This document shows, piece after piece, positions 9,301 to 18,300 of a stretch of 21,566 nucleotides of DNA. The position numbers and the translations under genes were made by a program. Each line of letters begins with the position of its first letter. Position 1 is the stretch's first letter. Origin of the DNA: Sphacelaria rigidula (taxonomy: Eukaryota; Phaeophyceae; Sphacelariales); NCBI GenBank assembly GCA_964200075.2, contig CAXNAA020000406.1, positions 1-21,566 on the forward strand, read 5' to 3'. The notes under the pieces were generated by a model. The model was not told the origin of the DNA and did not search any database. It saw only the letters and a list, made by a program, of their open reading frames with translations.

Positions 9301-12300
9301 CCCCAAATTGAGGTGAGAACGGGTGATTTAACGAGCCCAGTTTTGCTACTGATGCTCTGGGATTTTGTGAGGCAAATGTCTAGAGCATATGAAGAAATGG
9401 GACACATTTTTGTTTTTTCATGAGTTGAGAACATTTTTGGGATGGTGAATACCCATTTTTTTACAATATCCTTGACCCACCAAAAATGATTCAAGACCCA
9501 TTTTTTTTATAAATGCCCTTGCAATTCTCAAGCTCGATTCCAAGTCACCATTCTAAACGTTGAGCTCAGAGCCCGATATGAGGGCCAAAACCAACATTCA
9601 TATTTCACTCAAATGCTCCCAGGACGTGAGAAAAAAAAAAAAACTGTCAAGGAGTTGAACTTCTTTTTCATTCTTCCCTGGCGATTCTCTATACCAAATT
9701 TCAAAGCCGAACTCTCATAAGTAAGGAACGAAGTCCAGATTCGGTGCGTTCCGTGTGTCTACTCGCAGTATTTGAGTTTGTGTCGGATATTTCGTGCGGC
9801 GTGTTTTAATTAGATAGCGAATGAGGCGAAGGTGGGGGTGTCGATCGTTTCCCCGTGCTTCAGAGAATGTTCACACCAAAAATCATCATCCGCTGTATAC
9901 ATCGTTCGGGATTTATTTATATAGAGTAGTATAGACCCTATCTCCTTGCGGTATGAGAATTGCTCGACATAGCGTCCAATCAAGGAGAAAATATTTTCCT
10001 GGGCTTTTCAGCAGATTGGTGCCTTCCCCTTCACTAGAAAATCAACAAGATATGTGGATCACGGCCAAATTCCTCTGTGTCGATGAGATATGGCTGTTGG
10101 AGCTTAAATTCGTTTTTAGGCTAGCCCAGCTCGTAAATTCGTCTTGCCGTCTCCCTCTTTCTCAATTCGCATCGCTAGCATCACGTTTCTCCTTCATCCA
10201 GTGCACGATATTCGTGTCATTTTCACAAGAAGTTGTTCAGCGGAAGGAATTCGACATGACCTCGAGAATACCGTCGAGTGGAGCGTTCGATTTCCGTTCT
10301 GTCGAGTCCTCCCGTGTTTTTTCAGACCAACACACGTTGCTCTCAGCCCCTCCCATCCGTCCTTGTGGTTTCACGTGGTCATTGTTGTCTCTTGCATCGA
10401 TTCTTGTGTTGCACTCGCTCGAAACAAACTCCAAACCAGGTTACGTTGGTGTCTGCGATCTATATGTCGGCCAGCACGTGGGCGTTTTTCTACGAGCCGG
10501 ACACAGGAGCTATTTGCCCCTACAGGTGTGAATACGTTTGGACAAAAATATTATGTTTTACGGCAAAGTTTGACAACGCATCTTTACTCTGACATCCAAG
10601 TGCTGTGCTGCAAAGGTTTCACGCCGTGTTTCAACGCTGGGCAGCAGGTTACAGGACGAGTGAACCAAACATAAGCATGGCTCTCATCATCGATCGATGT
10701 GAAATGTCCCCACCGCGCTCCATGGAACTCATCCAAACGCTCGAACGACTCTGTCATGGTCGACACACCCTTTCTGCCCTTCAGCGTGAACGATGATGAA
10801 GGGCTCCCAAGCAACTCGCATTGATTCGTGTGGACACGTTTCGCCGCCGCCTAGCACTAATTCATGTCGCAACATATATCTTCGCAGGGTAATTTGTGCC
10901 ACAACATGGCCTGAGAAGATTTTGCTGACCTTCTCGAGACTCTCGGCGGGAGCGTTGTTCTCCGCGGTAACGATCACGGTGCTGTCAAAGTGCTACTCCA
11001 CGAAGGCATTCCTCCACCACTCGTGGTTTGGCGCAATCATCGACATCGAGCCTTCTCACGACATGCATACCTGTGAGCGTGTTTCCCGCTTCTGTTTCCA
11101 AAGCCTGTGCAAAACATATTGCAATTCAGTCAGGTGTTGGTCTTGGTGAACATATATGTTTTGGACGATGTGGTGAGCACTGTGCTCGACCCTTTATTTC
11201 GACCGCAGATCCCGAGAAGTACAACCCTGCCCGCGGCGCTGGAGGTATCCCTTGATAACGAATCAAACCTGCGTTGCTTGCGCCAACTTCATGACTGTCG
11301 TCTAGCGTTTCGGTGGGCTCTTACCTCGCGGTTGCAGAATCGGACGGTATGAACGACGCGTGGTTGCGGAAATTTGGAATCTTGTGCTTGCGGGCGTACC
11401 ATTCATAAGTTGCCCCCTTTTATGTTCCAACAGTTGCACCATGTTTGAACATGAAATGTTTCGGCTATAATTCAGATTATTTGTGCTGTCACGATAGCGA
11501 GAGTATTCACGTATACTGGAGCGCCAATTGCCCGATGGTGTGATCCGTGCTGCATAGGGTGCTCGCTTAGTTTTCTTCGTGGTTTTGACCTGCTGATATC
11601 TGAGAGGAAATAGTCCCGCGAGTTCGAACAGCGTATCTGACAATATTAACTTTGACCTGACTTTCGCGGCGTATGTCGCATGATCTATGGGTCCCAAATC
11701 TCATCGCAATTATTGTCAAAGACTTCGGTTACCTGATGCTCGTGGCCGGAGTGGAGCACGGTGTTCTTCACATCATCCGCTACTCCATCGGTGGCGATGC
11801 TGATCTCCTGTACAAGACCAACGTCGGCCGCTCCGGGGTGATCTGCATGCTTCTCCTTTTCCCCATCGTACTGCCCATGAAGTTCCAATGGTTCAAGGAT
11901 AAGGTGAGTGCGAATCTTTTGTCACATGTTTTGCGCTATTGAACCTCATCTCTAAATGATTCCCTCATCTGCATGAACCAACTCGTCTCTCCCGTCAAGT
12001 TTCGTCGAGTTTATCTTCGGCTATTCATGCCCTCGCGCCGTCGGCGACGCAGGTCAGATCGTGCATGAACATATCGTTTGTTTCGGACGCCCAAACCACC
12101 ACCATTGGTTTGCCAGCTCGAGCGGGGCGCGGCGGTGAAAAAGGAAAATGCTGTTGTGGTTGTTATCTTCCCCGTAATAGCTGAAGTGTTAAAAAGTGCC
12201 TGTCCTTATTTCACGAGAATATGCAACAAAACAGAGAAGTTGCATTAGAGAGGTACTGAATAACCAAGGGACAGCTCTTGTCTTTTACAGCAGGGTAGTG

Positions 12301-15300
12301 ATGGCGGAGACTACACCTATCGCTTCCGTGGTATCTCTGTTTTGGGCTCATACTCCCCTTCTTTCCCCGAGACAAGTCCGTAGTCTCGAGGGATCTACCC
12401 ATCACGCCCCCGGCACATGCCTGACACATCGGTTCCGTGGATTGGATCAGTACTACCCCACCGCGTCGGCTCTCGACAGATTCTATTCGCTACTCACATT
12501 CTCACGAGTTCAAGGACGGAAGCCAGACTTTTCTTTGGAAAATCGCATCGGGATTCGAAGCCGCCATCCGGCGCCCTGACCGAGTAAAGAGTAACCCGTC
12601 GAACCACCGGAGCGTGGGGCCAATGCTGGAAACGCGTGAAAGCCCGACTCCGCGGCATGAAAAGCATCTTTCCGCTCTTCTAGTAATGGACCTTCCTGGT
12701 TTACTATGTATTCACCGTTGTTTTCATGAAAACCTTGAAGCCATGCCGTTGGACCCTTAATCCTACAACTTGCGACCATCCTTCCTCCGTACCGTATCTG
12801 CATACCCGGAGGTCAATAAGCCCATCTATGAAGCCACCCCCCCGCCCCGACACCTCTACCTAGCCCAACCCGCCGCCTGAACACGGTTTTTCGTGGCATC
12901 CACGCCGACCATCCTTACTACATGTCCCCTGCCCATGTTGCTCGTTTCAGATGAGGTTCGAAACTCGCAAGGGGATGCACATGCTATTCATACCCTTGAT
13001 AGTGGGGTTGTGCTTCCACAGTACGGCGTTCTGCTACGTCAGCGCGATCCTGATCGCGTGGTACGCCGCCGACAGGTTCTACTTTACGACCAAACAGTGA
13101 GTTCATCGTGCATACGGTAGGATGATGAAAGAGTATGATGCGGGATACATTGCACACCGTACAGTTGGGAAAAATATCCAGGTAGCAGACCGGAGCAAGA
13201 AGTGCCCCAGGTTTCACTCTGTGGTAATGCATGGTGCTCGAGATGCGTGCTCGAAAAGGAGTGTCATCTACTGCCGTTGTCGTTTCCGGAGCGGCGTTTC
13301 AGCATTTTCAGTGTTCGTATTTGCCGTAGAAAACACGTGATTACGCTGAATTCTGATGAAGACACCAGAAATGCAATTCACTTCAGCGAGATACTAAATC
13401 CTGTTGGCGGAGCACGATGGCATTATGCTATTGAGGCTTGTCAAGGACTCGGAATCATCAGATGCGAAACATGTACTCATGCATTGTTGCGTCTCCCCTC
13501 TCTCTCTGTTGTGATATTTCGGACCTGCTCATCGTGATCTTCCCACCATTCCTCAGAACATTCTTGATCCAGCACCCCACCTTCGAGGCCGTCGGCCGGG
13601 GCACCATGGTTGGTCTGGAGCTCCCACCGTGAGTGCGATCATTCCGTATCGTGTAGAAAGAAACCACTGCTCTGCTGGTACAGGCGAGGCGGGAAGCATA
13701 CCAATGATCGATTGAACCTTGTAAAATGTTTCTCGTAGTTGACAGTGAATAGAACGTACTGCCACGTAGTCCTCCTTTTTTATGCTGCTGGAGTGGACCG
13801 GCATCGGCAAGACGATACACTACACCCTGAGACGAAGGCCGGAATTCACGGCGTGAAGAAAGGATCCCGGGAGAGTACAGCTCAAGGCACGGTTCCCGAT
13901 CGCCCCCCCGCAGAGGATAAACCTTTCCTCTCACGTATACCGCTGTTATAGACATTCGATTTTATCCGCATCCTATGTCCGCGTTTTCTCGTCCGCGTTA
14001 CCACGCCAGTGGCTACGACTTCAAGGCCGGGTCGTACATCTATGTGAACTGTCCAGCGATCAGCCTTGGAGAATGGCACCCGTTTTCGATCATTCCCGTC
14101 CCCGGAGCCAGCAACACGGCCGCCTTTTACGCAGAAGTGGTGAGCAGGGATGTATTATACTTGTTCCGACAATAGATTCTCCATTGGGAGCACTAAGCCC
14201 TACCGAATTGCAAGATTTGAAAACGGTCGGAGCTCGTCGGCGACATGTGTAAGGGAAGCCGCCAGGAGACACTCTGGGTGTTCGATGTCTATCATCGGTG
14301 GGAATCCGACGATGCCCAAACTCAACAGTATCGAAAACGATGGGGTTGGGAATTATTCCATTTTTCAATGTGGTACATTTCCGTAAAATTTATGACCTTT
14401 CAGTAGTCACTACGATGAAGCATATGTAGATTGAGTACAAAATGTGGAGATTGGGTAGAAAATGGGTTGGCAATTCGTACTTTGAATTTCAGAGCAATGA
14501 TTGGTCGAGGCACCACTTCACCCTTGCCATGACCTTGAACAAAATCCCGACTATTTCACCCTCTTCAGTTGTCCATGACGATCAGTATGATAATGTATAC
14601 GCAACTATTGGTAGGTAGTGCGGAAGGCATTCACTGGTGACATGATTTTGGGTAATAGGTATGACCGAGCCTGTGTAACATACAGACCCCGATACGAGGT
14701 CAAGTACCCTCCGATCGAGGAGGGGTAAGATAGTCATCCTTCGACAGGAGCGGGGCGGGGGGGTAGTTAGGGTCACTTGATCCACGAAAGCAGCAGAAAG
14801 TTGTTCGAACGCGGTTGTGACCGAAACCTAACCCTCATACATGCTGCTTGACACCATTTTCACCCAACTACAAGCGCACCGCGCGTGTGCTGGGTCGTCT
14901 GACACACCCATAAGCCTTCTTCGTGGAATCAACCTCCCCTATCGTAAGATCACTCTTTTTGTTTTTTTCACTAAATCGGTACAACTCAGTTTCTATTCGT
15001 GTTTTCATATTTCAACGTCGTCGAAATCCTACCTAGTCGTGTTCATCGGTGGTTGTCATCCATTCGTGGAGAGAAAGTTAGTCTGCTCAGCATTGCTGCT
15101 GCAATAAGCATGCCACGACTTTTTGGGGGGTTGGCCGATCTTCCTTGCGTGCCAGGTTGGCGACTGGACTCGAGCCCTGTTTCGGCTTGGGCTTGATCAG
15201 CCCCGACTGCCTCTGTGGATAACCACGGCGCAGCCCAGCACTATGGACAAGACCGTCTACTACGACCGCGGTATGTTCATACCAGTCTCTCCTGGCTTGT

Positions 15301-18300
15301 GTTTCGATGTCGCTGCTACGTTCTCCAACTGTATTTTGCTCGATCGTGCGATTAGGGTCCTTATTAACAGGGTTGTTTTGCTCAGACTCTTCGAGTTCTT
15401 CGGAGAAAAAAAGTCCCCCCCCGAAACTTGTGACAGCGTATCTCTCAACCAGTAGGATAGAACAATTGAAGACGAACTACATCTAACGCGGGGAATCTAG
15501 CGTTGTTTCTTCAGCTTTTTTCTTTGAAAAACAGTGGAATTCTTCGAAAAAGTCGAAACGGCCTGAAGAACAAAGCCCCGATAAAGCCCCGTTAATAACG
15601 ACCCTTACAACAAGTTCACGGGGGGTGTCGTGGTTTCATCTGTTGGAATGTAAGAATCGATGCATTCATCACTTTTACCGTAAGATGCCATATGCCGCAT
15701 GTCTTCTTGATACAGTTGCTACTACACACGCTGAACGTGTTGCTGTATGGTGGGAGTTTACCATGCTTGAGAGAGTCTTTTAGTGGTGGTACACTGGTCA
15801 GTGGTGAAATTAGTAGTCGTTGGCCTTCGTGAAACATGTGTAAAAGCACTACGGGTGGCCGCCGGCACACGTCATCCGCATTTTGGAACGTCCCCAGGCT
15901 ATGGACAAGTTGAACAGCATGCGTAGAGCATAAGCCGATCCGCAAAACGCATATCCCAGCTTGTAGGCAGGTTTTGCTAAGGTCATACAAAGCGACAACA
16001 CTTGAGACAGCAATTCGATTCACTCTGTACACAATTGTTTCACAGAATCCAAAACGTATCACAACCTAGGAACCACTTCCGAGTGCGCATGACGGGTACC
16101 AGTAGCCACCCGTGTTCCTTCCGTGGTTTAGTGTCTTTTTTTTCGATAATAATGCTAGCACGTGCTGTACAAGATGAAGCCGCATGTCTCACACTCTTCA
16201 CCACATTTGCACAATCAGTCTCACCTCATGTTTCTTGACGTTTGAGTTGCCCCACTCCCGCCCGCCTGACTTCCCGCGGCTCGACCTCCCGTTGACGTTT
16301 GCTCTGTATTCAGTGGTACTGATCTGCACCGGGGCCGGCATCACTCCGGGGATCTCTATCGCACAAAGGTGTCGCAAGTTTTACTCGTAGCCCTGTATTG
16401 TAACTGCATTTGTTTAAGAAGGCGGCGTGCCTCTAATTTGGTGCTATTTTGTGTTGGAAAACACAACAAATTCTATCCTTCGAATATGCTGATATCATGT
16501 GGTGCTCCACGAACGTCTGTCGCCGCCCCTCGACCGCTTGCCATTTGGCACATTTCACACTCGGTGATACACGCGGTTTCGTGTTTCCGTGGTGTTTATT
16601 CTCGGGGTGTGCTCATTGTGTATTCCCGAATGCTGTGCTTGCCGTGGTTCGCTGATGGTCGTCTCGCTGTCGCGCACCTCAAATAGGTACGCCAAAAACA
16701 AGAACATACACCTTCTGTGGATCACAAGAGATGCCGGCATGGTAGCTCTCTTCGAAAAGCAGGTATGCAGAAGGTATCACCGTTTTTAACTTGTGTACAA
16801 GGATGCGACCTTCAAACATTGGATTATCCGCACGGATAACGCGATTGCTACCACATCGACCTTCACCGCCTACCCAGTGCGGTGTAAACGTCTTGGTATT
16901 CCTGCGTACAGCGTCCGCGGAGAACAATACCTCCGGCATGACGCGCGCTCACGCCCCTCTACTCTCTACAAAAGCCAATTACTCCCGCAGCTCATTCGAC
17001 GAATCGACGACTATCTCCACATTTGTCAATAAGGTCCCACTTCCCCTCTTCTCATTTCTCACTCGAAATAATCCTCTTGTCAACGTTTCATACGTGTTCG
17101 TTTGTCGACGCAACCACAGTTGCGCCTAGTGTCCAGCACCGTGTATCTCACAGGCAAGCCAGACACGGAGGTCAAACTCGCCCTCTCAAAACTGCTAGCA
17201 CCGGCGGCGTCAACAATGGCAGTCAATGGCCTTGTTAGTACCGGCAGCAACAGCAGTGCCCTAGGTCTGGTACGGAACGAAAGCAGCGACAGTGCTCGAC
17301 GTCTGGATGATTGCTTTAGGGAGATACGCGGGAGTGATCGTCCTGCTTCGATACTTGAGATGACCAGGGCTTCTCTGCTGAGCGGGGATGCTGAGCTCGT
17401 CGAGTCGCCGAGGGGTCCGCCTCCTGTGCTCGCTGCACTTCACCCGGTGTGTGGGGCGGGTATGGGGTGTCTTGCGACGATTGATCGATTTGAGTAGTTT
17501 GATCACGTAACATCAGATGGCCAGCTATGTGTACCAAGCCAGCCACGGTCACCGGATAAACGTACCCATGGAAACTCGATAAAGGCGACAGGTGGGGAAT
17601 AGGGGAGATGGCAGGCACCGTATGTTTTGGAAGAACATACATGTTTCGTGTGTGTGTCGAATACACAGTTGGTCGATCTATTGTCGTGATTGTTTTCCTT
17701 GTTTTGTTTTTCGGGTCTAGGGTGAAATATATCCGTAGGAAGCACTGCCTCAAGAACTCGACGTACAACTGCAATGGTTGAGAGCGACGTATTGTAAGCC
17801 AGCATTGGGGCATTCGCTTGGGACCCACGAAGGTCGAATTTACCGTGTCTGTCGACAAGATAGGGCAGTACGAATATCAAACGCTGCGACCCGCTCCCTT
17901 CCCATTGTACGGCGAATAACAAAAGGTGGAAGAGGCTCACGAGCCAAAATCCAAGAGAAGCTTCACGCAAGTATCAACTAGGGCTCTTCATCCGATCTCG
18001 GACGTTTCTTCGAGTGCGCCTCCCGGGAGCTCTCCCACGCCGTCTCGGAGAGCTCCCGGAGCGTTGCCGGGACCTACGGCGTCTCACAACCGATCGTCGA
18101 GCATGGTGAACACACACCCTTGTTTCCTTACCTGCGTCAATTACAGGCTGTATAATTCACATGATTTCTTGGGCTGTTTTGTACTGACGCTTCCTTTTTT
18201 TGATTTTTCCGTTTGGGGTAGGATCGTCATATTTCTGTTTTGTGTGACGTCTTGACATGGAAAGCTATTACTGCACGTGTTTGTGCCAAGCGTTTAATTC

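Larger units (their letters stand above)
3314..10439 (+). other. Intron 1, about 7.1 kb
   Basis: Begins GTGAGTCTCG and ends CCAAACCAG. It splits the codons for helix 1 in phase 0. I searched it for missing exons: nothing recognisable joins in phase, and the helix reads continuously without an extra exon. The repeats inside are listed separately. The rest (3314-4720, 5910-7260, 7410-8026, 8580-10439) is non-coding sequence with T-rich runs around 9380-9520 and no RNA gene that I can see. Confidence 0.62.

Noticed and set aside
9953-10531. 192-codon + strand ORF in front of exon 2
   Set aside because: It overlaps exon 2 in another frame, shows no motif, and the phase-supported helix in exon 2 explains the region better.
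12196-12760. Long + strand ORFs in intron 4
   Set aside because: No family motif; helices 4 and 5 join with normal spacing without them.
14492-14600. Possible exon starting after tttgaatttcag with an SNDWSRHHFTL frame
   Set aside because: Exons 7 and 8 already join in phase into the conserved AEV-VGDWT strand; inserting this segment would break it.
15616-16062. 148-codon minus-strand ORF
   Set aside because: No recognisable domain or splice context; it lies antisense in intron 8 and looks like a chance open frame.
17316-17970. Two overlapping minus-strand ORFs of 180 and 155 codons
   Set aside because: They lie antisense to exon 11 and its intron in two different frames, with no motif; probably shadows of low-complexity sequence.
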